A stretch of DNA of 64,000 bases from Gnetum montanum (Eukaryota; Streptophyta; Gnetopsida; Gnetales; Gnetaceae): the NCBI GenBank assembly GCA_015680685.1, contig MNCI01015910.1:1779299-1843298 (forward strand). The letters run 5' to 3'. The translations under genes and the position numbers were made by a program. How positions within the stretch are numbered: the first letter of the stretch is position 1; each line of letters opens with the position of its first letter. Below, one piece after another: positions 22,490-33,300 of this stretch. Under the pieces are notes generated by a model, which worked only from the letters and a program-made list of their open reading frames with translations, had not been told where the DNA came from and made no database searches.

Positions 22490-23960
22490 GAATTGTTCTT
22501 GCAGTGTGTGGGCATTTTGGAGTACCTCGATAGTGTGTGGGACCTAAATCCCTATAATGTGAAGAATTTTAACCAAGTTAGGGGCTTTTTAAACTTTATT
22601 TGACTACATCTAGACTGTGCAAGGTTGGTTTCAGACGTCTTCAACTATTTCAAGTAGTGTATGGACAAATTCGAGTAGGGTTATGGCTTGCTAGAGTCCC
22701 ACATGATGCTTGACACGTTACCATAGTGTGTTGGACAAGCTTCTCTAGTGTGTGGAACCAAAATCTAATTTTGACAGCTTGTAAGGGTCAAATCCTTGGT
22801 CAATCTTACATCCTAGGTCTTGTGGAATTCATTAGGCAAATTATGAACAATCGTAGACATGAAAAATCTTGTCATAAATCTCACACGTTATCCCACATGA
22901 TGCCACAATATGTGGGACTTGATACCCAGTGTGTGGGGCCAAACTTGGTAGTTTATTAGGGTTTTCAACAAGGTTTTTGGTTTCTTTAGGCTTCCATGAT
23001 AGTGTTCAAGGTGTATGGGAGATTTGTAGTCTTTTAGAACATTTTAGGCAAGGTTTGATGTGTATTAACCAAGTTTAGAAGTTGTTAGAGCTTCATACAT
23101 TGCTAAACATGCTGCCACAACATGTGGGACATGTCTCCCTAGTGTGTGGAATCAAAATCTAGTTCCAATAGCTTGTGAAGGTTACGTGCTTACTTAACTT
23201 TCCCTTCTAGGTCTTATGGAACATACTAGACATCTAATTAGAAATTTTGGGATGGATGTTTATTAATGTAGGTCTTACACACTACCCTACAAGTTGCCAT
23301 AGCATGTGGGACATGAGCTATAGTGTGTGGAACATAACCATGCCAATTATGGAGGATTTTGACTCTATTTTTAGCCTCTCTAGGATCCCATGGTAGCATC
23401 CAAGCTATGGAGAAGAGATCTACAGTTTGTTTGCCCGTTTTGAGAAAGGCATGACTTGTATTGATGAAGTTAAGGCTTGTGGAGGCTTCATACACTATCC
23501 CACACATTACTAGAATGCGTGGGAGGTGAATCCCTATCATGTGGACATTCATGCTTCAATTCCTAGCAATTTTTGATGGATTTTTCCATGTTTGAATTTT
23601 CCTAATTTTTTCTAAGTTTTCTAGGGCCCACCATGCAACATATAGAAAAGTTTGACAAGGAAAAGGATTGATGCAGGCTTAACACACTATCCCAAAAGTT
23701 TTCATAGTGTGTGGGATAAGATTTCCTAGCATGCGGGCATCCTAGAGTGGAACCCCAATGTGTGGGATTAGTTGGTGTTCTTGCTCAAGTCCTGTGGGGC
23801 CCATCCATAGTCAAACTATCTTAGGATGTCAAATCTCAACGTACAAGGACTATTTCTTCATCTATTCTTAATCGATAGTGTATAGAAGATATTTCCTAGC
23901 ATACAAAGGGTTTCATGAGTAGCATGTAGGCATTGGGAGGGGGATTTTTGACATCTAAAC
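22490..23960. repeat. Palindromic ACACTATCCCACA / TAGTGTGTGGGA repeats, about 200-bp spacing
   Basis: At least seven units, near 22,500, 22,690, 22,880, 23,090, 23,270, 23,495 and 23,680. Each contains a CACACTACCCCACATG-like arm, a short spacer and CATAGTGTGTGGGAC, often followed by a second TAGTGTGTGGAAC. The same repeat type is seen at 9470-9695. No protein is encoded. Confidence 0.8.
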
Positions 23961-25735
23961 CCAACGTGTGAGCTTATTTCTCACCTGATTTCACAACGAT
24001 AGTGTGCAAGAGATAGAGTTTTTGGTTAAAACCCAAATTCACATAATTTCCTAGTAATGTAGGTATTTACCAATCCCTATGAACAATGTTGTGGTAGTAG
24101 AATCGAGAATTTCGAGCTTTTTCTTGTCATAGTAAAGGAAGAATTCATAGATCTTGGGCATCATGACAGGTCGAAATCGAAAAGTCGAAATCCGATTTTG
24201 GATGAGGTAGAGGAGAAAGCACAAATTTTGTTAAGGCATCTAGATCCATTTTTAGGGGAAGGATCTTCATCCAGGGCCACTAGGTACCAATTCTTCATAA
24301 TTTTTTCCAATTTTTGAAGATTTGCTAGAAATGATTTTCCACCTCTAGGCTTTCCTAGGTCAACATTTTTCATTCTGACCATGTTGAATTCAAGATCTAG
24401 GCCTTTAGATTATGTTAGTAGTGAAATTTGGGATTTTGGGCACTTATTGGGTAAAATTTGAATTTTTTCCCACACCCATACACAACATTTTTGCCCTATT
24501 TTTGCTAGTTTTGGTTCAACTTTGGTATTTTTTCTAGATCACATGTGATGGAATTTTCAAGTTTTGATTATATAGATATACTATTCGGGGTTATTCAATT
24601 ATACTAGAGGTAAAGTCATATTTTTATATTATTTACTACTAAGATATGAGTTTTTTTCTCAGCCTAGTTTTCAGCATTTTGGCCTATATTTATGAAATTT
24701 TGTAGGTTTTCCATAGTAAAATTGATAGCATTTGGAATTTTTTGGGCACCTGTGGTTAGCATTTAGGATCCCTAGGTATTGTAGTTGTAGTGTAGAGGGG
24801 TTCTAGAGGAAGTTTGAAATTTTTAAAATATTTTACAAATTCTTCCTAGGGTTTTCATTGCATCCGATTTGCTATAGACTAGGGGTTTTTGGTCAAAATT
24901 TAATGCAATTCTGAGTTTTTCCTACACTCCAACCATAGCATTGGTGGTGAATTTTGGTTGTTCTAGCTATGTTTTCTACATACAAGAATAATTCTACTTT
25001 TTAATAATTTTTTCAAAATTTTTTGCAGTTCTTAGGATCCATATTAGTCAATTCAAGCTTCATTTGTAAAGTTTCATGGTGTTTAGGCTAGTGTTGGTAG
25101 CGTTTGACACTTGTGTAAGGGTTTTGGTAATTATGGATTTTCTTTAGCCTTATGGCTAGTGTGTGGCATCATTTGTGCTTGATACCACAACATGCAAAAG
25201 GTTTTGGGAGTTTTTGAGGGAAGGTATGATAGTGTGTCAACTTTAAGAGCCAAGAAAACTTGTGTTTTTTTTGCTTCCACTTTTCTCACATCCCCAATGT
25301 TTGAGCTTGTTTAGTTTGTTGAACATCACACTTTGAAAAATCCCATTCATTACCCATGAGCATTATCAATTGTGGCTTCTATTTTTGTCAAAAAGTTGTT
25401 TTCAAGCTAAGTATTTGTGAAAATGCTTATTTAGGGTCTTACATGCCAACTGTTTGTGAAAATGTCAAACGGGTTTCCTACAAGGACAAATTGATTTGTT
25501 TTGATGTTAAAAGGGTGTCAACCTAGCCAATTTATTTTTTCTATGTTTCATGGTTATTATCATGTTGAATTTAGCTCTTTTACTATGTAACTTGAAGTGT
25601 GAAGGCTCAAATTTGACTTGCATTGGGAAAGTGATTACATTGGTAAACTTGGTTATTTTTTTTATGTTTTTGCTTAATGGAAATGTTGTCATCCTAGAGT
25701 TTATTTTGGTTTGAATTATGTTAAATTTTTGTTTA
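23960..25735. other. Unassigned AT-rich sequence
   Basis: No convincing gene. T-rich stretches (TTTTTTCTAG, TTTTTGC) are frequent on the plus strand. It lies between the repeat array and the FCP1-like fragment on the plus strand. Confidence 0.4.
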
Positions 25736-25789
25736 AATGTTTTCTATGGCTTCTTATGGTTACTTATGGCTATGTGGTTACATGGCTAT

Positions 25790-26210
25790 ATACAAGGCAT
25801 GTATAAAATCCATCCTAATTGTCATTAAGTTAGTGGGAATTCTATGTTACACGACAATGACTATAGAAAAGAGCTTGAACCACAATATCAACCTTGAGAA
25901 CCACACACTAATATGGTTTAAACTTGGTGTTAAAGAATTCCTGATGTACCTACTCCACAATTATAGTGTGATTACGTGGTCACACTTGGTTGTAGATGTT
26001 GCAACTGTAATCACGAAGACTCTCTTGGTAGGGTCTTTTAACTATATCTTGAAGTTCATGGTTGGTGATATTGACACCCAAAGAGAAATAGAGCAAAATA
26101 ATACTTCATATTATATGGGAGTGTGAAGATTTCTGCCAATCTAGATGACAGAATACTCACAGTATAATGCCAACAATACCTTGATGTTGGACCACCATAT
26201 AAACACTCAA
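25790..26210 (+). pseudogene. FCP1/NIF-like HAD phosphatase fragment, copy 1
   Basis: The open segment to 26,126 contains SILIVIKLVGILCYTT, matching the first HAD motif of plant FCP1-like proteins (hydrophobic strand, Asp, x, x, Gly-hydrophobic-Leu), but the catalytic Asp is Lys. It continues IWFKLGVKEFLMYLLHNYSVITWSHL, matching the region before and at the second motif (...FL.F....F.V..WSS). A second copy at 61,070 shares ILIV..VG.LCY, YSV/FSVI.WSHL, the following helix and ILKF, on the same strand and also beyond the repeats upstream of a minus-strand Tat pol. A possible splice acceptor (ACAAG, then GCATG) aligns with that of the second copy. Weak homology continues to about 26,210, then a solo LTR begins at 26,261. 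Family assignment is from motif pattern only. Confidence 0.45.
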
Positions 26211-26260
26211 TTTTAAAACCCTTCGAGAACTATCTACTTACTAGAAGCATAAGCTCAAAT

Positions 26261-27467
26261 TGAGAACTTAAAATATAGAGAACTCAAGGACAGAGAACTT
26301 AGAAGGGGGGTTGAATAAGGTTCCTAATTTGTACAATCAAGACATAAAAACTACACTAAAAATTATGCTGTTCTCCAACTTGGATACTTTCACACTCAGA
26401 GGGTAAATTCCTAGCGCACCTTTGGACTTTATTCCTTCAGAAATATGGTTTAAAGGACATCACAACCTTTAGAACATTTGAGCTTTGTAAGGGGTTTTTT
26501 CACATAGAAACTCACCTAATCATGCAAGGTTCCAACAAGATCAAATTATGATTTCAAGGATTTCACAACCTTTAAAAGATGTGAGCCTTGCATGGAGTGT
26601 TTTCTCACTGGAAATACAGTCAACCCCACAAGGTCCTAACAAGCTCACAAGATGCCTTCTTGCAAGAAGCACATTAACCCTATAGGACTACAAAGAGAGA
26701 AACGAATTAAGGAGAGAATGTAACTAGGATTTATAAGTTCCTTATTTTGAAGCTCTTACAAGACAAAATAATTCATAATGGAGAGAAAATTGAAGAACTA
26801 ATTACATCACAAGATATAGACAATGATGGAATAATCACATGAATAGTGCTTATTCTTTTCAAAAGGATTCTATTCTATTTGATAATCTTTTAATTTTCAA
26901 ATAATCCTTGGAATTTGTACAATAGCTAGGAAACAACTAGTTGGGACATCCTATTCAAGCTTGGGATGTCTCACTAAAAACTTAGCACTTGTAGGTGGGA
27001 CATCTCATTAGAAATTGGGACTTGTCACTTGGGATGTCCTAGTTAGGACATCTTAATAATAATTGGAACATCTGCTATTTTTTTGGGACAACTAGCTTAA
27101 AATTGAGCTTTCATCTCTAGGAAGTTTGCTAATCATTTGGGACATCTAAGCAAATACCAAAACATCTTCATTTGACTTCATGCATCCTTGAAATCTTCCA
27201 TCTTGTTTGAGACTTTTTGATATCTCAACTTAGCTCTCATCTTGCTCTAATCTTGCTGTTTGTATTCATATGATGAATCCCTTATCTTAAACATTATTTC
27301 TTCATCTAACCTCTTGTGTCATTCTCATGGAGTCCTTGTCTTTTCACCAGTAGCCTCTTGTTCTAATCTCATGATCATGATTATATCTTTCCCAAGTCCT
27401 GTAAGACCACAAGCACATTTTCCACATTCTTCAATTTCTAAGGTTTTAACATACCAAAAGGTCAACA
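26261..27467 (-). repeat. Solo LTR of a copia-type element
   Basis: The right end GGTCAACA is the reverse complement of TGTTGACC, the LTR start seen at 8198. The left part contains CTTAGAAGGGGGGTTGAATAA, matching the copia LTRs at 45,454 and 50,509. No PPT or PBS adjoins either end, so only the LTR remains. Flanks TCAAA and TCAAT may be a decayed target duplication. GGGACATCTCA-type iterons fill 26,940-27,210. Confidence 0.75.
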
Positions 27468-28380
27468 TCAATATCACTGTTGCAATAAATTTTTATAAGT
27501 TTGCACAAAATTCCAAAGAGCTCATCATGATCATCTTACCCTAGTCATGAAGTTCGATAAGTAGAATAAGGATCTTGAATTCAATCGTCCCAAGAAACAT
27601 CCAACGATATAGTAAAATTTGTAAGTGGTTTCTTATCATTAGGATTTGAATATTAAACATCTCAATTTCTATTTTATTGTATAATCTTCTGCTACTAGTC
27701 TCTGACACTTTTGAGTGGTTAGCATTATCAATAAGTATTTTGCCATTCTTTAAGAATACATAGTTAAGAGATTCTAGTAATATCTTTAGTTCAATGGGCT
27801 CTAATTTTGTTTCTTCTAGGATTTTCAAAGCTTCCTATTAAATGTCATATTTCTACTAATGACCTCTAATATAGAATTTATTAGGCATTTTACAAGGTAA
27901 GTGTAAAGGATTCCCACTTAATCTATACTAACTATATCTTACGCAAGTGATAAAGATGAAAATGTTAGAGGCTAATAGGATAATTTTCTATATATTTAGC
28001 TATAATTTATTATTTATTTTCAAGAGAGATGAATCATTTTGCTTATGATATTGGTGCTAACAACCTTGAAGTTGTGAATAAATGTTATGATTGATGTCTA
28101 TAACATTTATATTTTTAAATCTCTTACTAGCAATTTAGACTTTAGATAGTATAGTTTTCTTATAGCATGGGCTTATGTATGTTTTTTTAGATATTTATAT
28201 TAATGAAAATTGGTTGTATATTCATGACATTCCTTACTTTACTTTCTTTCTAGTTATGGCTTGATTCTTCTATTGTGTTATTTAATCCATTTTGCATAAA
28301 CAAGTGTTTATTTCTCTATTTAGCCTCATTAAATAGTCCTTTCTTTAACTTAGCTTTGGAAGGTCACATATGGTGTTACA
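27468..28380 (+). other. Probable 5' LTR of the chromovirus (left border unknown)
   Basis: It ends GTGTTACA directly before a PBS-like sequence at 28,382. The start could not be matched to the 3' LTR start (TGTAACCTC) by eye. No gene seen. Confidence 0.45.
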
Positions 28381-28381
28381 G

Positions 28382-28400
28382 ATTGGTATTAAAAAAAGTT
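28382..28400 (+). promoter_or_regulatory. Decayed PBS of the chromovirus
   Basis: ATTGGTATTAAAAAAAG resembles the initiator-tRNA-Met PBS (TGGTATCAGAGC) used by most plant chromoviruses, with C-to-T and G-to-A changes. Confidence 0.5.
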
Positions 28401-28439
28401 ACTATGATAGTATATAATGTTTATTGTACTTACCTATTT

Positions 28440-29720
28440 TGATTTTTGAAGGTTGAGATGTTACGTAGATGTTGATCTAGTATGGGTAGGGCCTGTGATA
28501 GTAGTGATTCATTGGCATAACCACTACAAATTCTTAGGAAAATGTTTCTTGATCATTATTTTAATTTCTATCATAGTATATATCAAGTGCAACTCCTTCT
28601 TTTCCAATTATTAGTAAGGTAGGAAGTGGTAGTAATAGATGTGCTAGTAGCATTAGTAATAAAGAATCAATCTGATAACTTATCAGTAAAAAGCTAGTTG
28701 AGAAGTTTCACAAGATGGGGACTCCTACATTTATAGGTATCCAAGCTTTCATTACAATGACCAGGTCGTTGGAGGACATTAAAAAACATCTAATCTATTA
28801 GAATGCACCTCAACACAATAGACCAGATTGGTCATGTATTAGTTAGTTAACACTACTTCATGTTGGTAAAGGACCAAGGAGTAGGCCAAGAATTACGTAG
28901 AACATAAAGTATTTTGGGATTATTTCTTCATTTCTTTTAGTGCTAAATATATCTTTACATAGTATGTTGAGGCCAATGAAGATGAATTTTACTAGTTGTA
29001 TTAGGGTAGTTGGTTTGTGGCAGAGTATGCCGCTTGATTTTCTTATCTCAGTAGTTATGTTCCTAGTATGCAGACTAATATTTGCATAAACAAAATAGGT
29101 TTATCAAAGCATTCACTAAAGGATCATATCTTGTCTCTTAATTTAGCTTTCTATGATGAGACTAAACTTGTGCCATCTATTTGGAAAGGAGTCAACACAA
29201 GAATGTAGCTTTCCATGATAGAAAACATAGATAGAATAAAGGATCATCATTTGGATGTAGAATTTGACTCCTCCAAGTAGACACATGAACAATGTAGTAG
29301 TGAACAATAGTACTAACTAGCTAGTGATGTTGTTCCTCTTGATTGATATGGAGTTCCTCTAGTTTGTTATAAATGTTGTTAGTCTGGACATTTTCAGAAG
29401 AAGTTCTTAAATTGTTTCTCTTGTAGGTAACCACAACATTAGACTATAGAATGTATAAATTAGGTAGGTAGTTGTAGAGAAGGTAGAGAACATGGAAAAA
29501 TATCACCTATGGCTTGAGGGCATGGTGCATCCACTATCCTAGTAGGTTGAGTAGGATAAAGAGCTCATGGTTAAGTATATGCAATGATAGATTAGTTGTT
29601 GGATGTGTAGCCCAACATAGTTATGGAGATAAAAGGCACAATCTTAGACCTTCTTATGTTAATTTTATTTGATCTTAGTGCTAGTCATTTATTTGTAGAT
29701 CCTAGTATTTCACACTTATG
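28440..29720 (+). pseudogene. Chromovirus gag-protease remnant
   Basis: The gag core is recognisable at about 28,980-29,130 (VAEYAA, F.YLSSYVP, RFIKAFTKG). A CCHC-like zinc knuckle lies at about 29,350-29,430 (CYKCC.SGHFQKK). The protease active-site region at about 29,655-29,690 reads LILFDLSASHLF where Asp-Ser-Gly-Ala-Ser-His is expected. Stops throughout. Confidence 0.6.
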
Positions 29721-30079
29721 AGCTCTTTCATGCTATGCTCTATATTTGGAATTTTTTATGCTCTTTGCTTAGGGCCATGAGACTTAAGTGAATTATAATA
29801 ATAAAGATATGCTAGGATAGTTACAAGTGATACAATGGATTAGTAATCTACATGTGATGAATCTTAGGGAGTATGATATGATTTTGGATATGAATTGACT
29901 GTTGTAGTTCAATGCTAGATTGACTATTAGGAGAAGCTTTTGAGATTACACACAATTAATGAAGCACATGTATAGGTTCAAAATTTTCTCAAATCTATGT
30001 TGTTATATTCGATATGTGTCTATATGATCTACCAAATGTTTTAAAAGAGGTATAGCTACTATGTGACATTAAGGTCCTA

Positions 30080-31440
30080 TGTAGAAACTATAGAGATTGA
30101 TCAGATTCTAGTAGTATAGGAGTTTTCAAATATTTTTCCTAAAGAGTTACTTAATTTTCCACCTTGATGAAAGGTTGAATTCAAGATTAAGCTCAAGCCT
30201 AGTACTAAGGCTTTTGTTAAGGCTCCTCAATAAATATCTCAAGTAGAGTTAGCTGAGTTGAAGATCTAGCTACAAAAGTTGATGGGAGATAGTCCTCATT
30301 TAGCCTTGTGCATCCCCATTAGATTCTCTAGTGTTGCTTCTGGTTGTGTATTGGCTACATGTACATGAACCAATTAATTATTAAAAAATTATCCTTTTTG
30401 CACATTGATGGCTTATTTAATCATATTTGCAAAGCTCATGTATTCTTGAAGATCAATCTCAAGACAAGATATCACTAGGTGCAAGTTTGGGAGTATGGTA
30501 TACTAAAGAATATTTTAAGGATATGTTACAAACATTATGAGTTTTTTATGCTTTCCTTTAGATTAAAAAATGTATTGATAGTGTTCATGCACATCATGAA
30601 TAATGTGTTGTGATCTTTCCTAGATCATTTCATGATTATGTTTATAGATGATATCTTAGTGTACTCTCTAGATGGACAATGACATGTAGAGCACTTGTAG
30701 ATAGTGTTACAAACTTTATGAAAGTGCTAGTTGTATGGCCAACTATCCAAGTATTCTTTTTAGTAGTTAGAGAAATACTTTTTGAATCACGTGGTGTATG
30801 AGCTAGTAACTTTATGGAACTAGTAAAGGTTGTAATGGTACAAGACTAGCTAATTTCATAATGTGTTATAGAGGTTCAAAGTTTCTTGGGACTAGCAAGA
30901 TACTACTATAGATTTAAGAAGCATTTCTCTTAGATAGTATTTCCTTTGACTCAGTTGCTAATAAAGGATGCTAATTTTATCTTAGATAGTATTTCCTTTG
31001 ACTATGTATACAAAAAATAATTTAGGGGATGTATTTGGATGTGTTTTGATGCATGATTAGTAGGTAGTAGTATATGCTTCTCATGAGTTAAGGCTACACG
31101 AGACCTATTATCTCATACATGATCTATATTTGGTTTTAGTGATGTTTGTTCTTAATATTTGATGATATTATCTTTATGAAGAGCAAGTGAACATTTGGAC
31201 TAATCATAATAGCCTATAGTATATTATGAGTTAGAGATAACTAACCTATGTTAAATAATATGAGTGATGTTGCATATTGATTTCAACTTCACCATAAGGT
31301 ATGAGCTCAATAAGTCTAACCTAGTAGCGAATGCCTTAAGCTAAGTGGTTAGTAGACCTAGCAATTTGATCATTGAATTTAATACACATGATAGACTTCA
31401 AGAGTAGTAGGACCCTTGTTCATGAAGTTACAATAATAGT
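30080..31440 (+). pseudogene. Chromovirus reverse transcriptase and RNase H remnant
   Basis: The RT N-terminus is at about 30,110-30,250 (EFSNIFPKELLNFPP and AELKI). The catalytic box FIDDILVYS is encoded at 30,641-30,667. The thumb and connection region and an RNase H remnant follow to about 31,440 (for example LDMSYELRLHE-like order near 31,080). Numerous stops. Confidence 0.65.
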
Positions 31441-31469
31441 TTACATATGATGAACTAGTTATAATAGAT

Positions 31470-32770
31470 AGCTAGTGTGTGATGTGAAGACATGATTGAA
31501 TATATGCTCTAATAGCTCTACATTTCCAACTTATTAATGAGACTTATATAAGTGTATATTAGTTACATCCATGCAATCACAAGATGTACTAGAACATGTG
31601 ATGTGTATACTGGTGTCTTAGTATGGAAAGGGATGTAGGTGATTATGTTCCTCATTGTTTAGGATGTTAGCATGTGAAGATAGAGCATCAAAGACCTAAT
31701 GGTTATTTGCTTTCCCACAATATTCATAAGTGGAAATGGAAGATAACATGAATTTCATCGTAGGTTTGTCTTGGATCAGGAGTGGACATGATGCTATCAA
31801 TGTGGTTGTAACTCTATTAACAAAGTTTGCACATCTCTTGTCATATGAGCTATAGTGAATGCAATGGAGATTGTTCATTTATATGTTGTAAAGATGATTT
31901 GCTTGCATGGTGTGCTATAAAAGATTATAAGTTATCAAGATGCTAGATTTGATTCAAGGCTCTAATGAGCTTTCTAGTCTAAGATGGACAGATAGTTGAA
32001 TAGAATTTTAGCCTATCATCCTCAAAACAATGGATAAATAGAGAGGGTGAACTAAATTTTAGAGAACATATTAAAGCATGTGCTCTATAATTTTGGGACA
32101 TTTGGGATCAAATTTTACAATTAGTAAAGTTTTCTTATAATATAGTTTTTAAGAGAGTTTACGGAAAGATCTATATGAGATATTATATAATAAACCTTGT
32201 ATGACTTCATTATGTTGGAATATTATTAACGATCGAGGGAATGTAAGCACCAATGTAATGCTATAGATCCTAACACAAGTTCAAGTGATTTGAGACCATT
32301 TGAGATAGCATAAGATAGACAATACTATGCTAACTCGCGTAGAAGACCTTTGAAGTTTGCAATTGGTGATCATGTGTTTGTACATATTTTTTCCTAAATA
32401 ACCTAATGTAGCTTGATAAGAAGGGTAGGTTAGCACTAATGTATGTGGATCCCTTCAAGGCACTACACAAGATGTCATACTAGTTATTTTTTCCCCCATA
32501 GTAAACAAATATAAACATTGTATTCCATGTGTCTATGTTGAGAAGATATGTGCCAGTTGAGTAGCATGTAATTACGTTGGGTAGATGCACAGTTGTAACT
32601 TAATGCATCATACATAGAAAGACCTATATAGATTATGGACAAGATGGTTTCACAGTTGAATAGCAAGAAGCTGCCTATGGTAAAATTGTTATAGGACATG
32701 CATGTATTACAAGAGGCTACTTGGGAGATTAAGATAGACATGTAGGTAGAATATCAAAATATCTTCCAAG
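31470..32770 (+). pseudogene. Chromovirus integrase and chromodomain remnant
   Basis: Integrase core remains are at about 31,790-32,160, including a decayed HPQ.DGQTERVN motif near 32,010-32,060. The GPY-type region near 32,340-32,460 shows RRPLKFAIGDHVF-like residues. A chromodomain-like end lies at about 32,670-32,765 with LPMVKLL and EATWEIKIDM, matching the VKVLW..H..EEATWE pattern of plant chromoviruses. Confidence 0.6.
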
Positions 32771-32782
32771 AGGAAGATTTTC

Positions 32783-33300
32783 AAGTGGAAGAGAGTGTAA
32801 CCTCTCACCATAAGGCCTTGTAGCATAGTGTTATATTTGGCTATGTGTGATTAATTGTGATTAGGACATGTGGGCATGAGGAGTTAATCATGATATTATT
32901 ATGATATATTTTTTGAAATCTTATTAATATATGTCAATATGTGTTTGATTATCATGATTATGGATAATGATGGTATGGAATGTATTAGATAGATATATTT
33001 GATTAGTAAGGAAGGAGGACATGGGGGTTATGAGTAGCAATTCACTAGGTGTCTTAGACCTAGGATAGATTTATGATATTATGCAATATGGTGATGTGTT
33101 CATGTTTGGTATGTCTAGTTACACCTTTTATGTTACAATTACTTTATGGATACGATGTGTTAGTTTGGAGTCTGATTGAATTTTAATTTTGAGTCCTCAT
33201 GTAGTGATTATGAGTTGTGGGTATCCAAGGTATTAGTTGGGATGTATAAGATTAAGTTGGACCTTTGAAAGTTCACTACAAGGAAAAGGTTAAGTAAATA
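32783..33300 (+). repeat. PPT and start of the chromovirus 3' LTR
   Basis: The PPT AAGTGGAAGAGAG (32,783-32,795) is followed by the LTR start TGTAACCTCTCACC at 32,796. The LTR continues at least to about 33,300; its end was not found. Confidence 0.55.

Larger units (their letters stand above)
17180..24000 (-). mobile_element. Tat/Ogre-like Ty3 retrotransposon B
   Basis: A minus-strand copy of the same family as A and C. From right to left: repeat arrays at 22,490-23,960 and 21,480-22,210, pol at 18,490-21,480, a 3' untranslated region and the conserved hairpin at 17,410-17,485. The Athila-like element at 9705-17,179 interrupts its 3' part, and sequence left of 9705 (9470-9695) probably continues B. 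It is the most AT-rich and most decayed of the three copies. Outer borders are not resolved. Confidence 0.75.
28381..33300 (+). mobile_element. Decayed Ty3 chromovirus (Tekay-like order)
   Basis: Plus-strand order: PBS (28,382), gag, zinc knuckle, protease, RT, RNase H, integrase, chromodomain remnant, PPT and 3' LTR start (32,796). All domains are saturated with stops and frame changes, but characteristic motifs remain. It differs from the Tat elements in lacking a second RNase H and in carrying a chromodomain. The 3' LTR right border is not resolved, so the end given is provisional. Confidence 0.7.
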
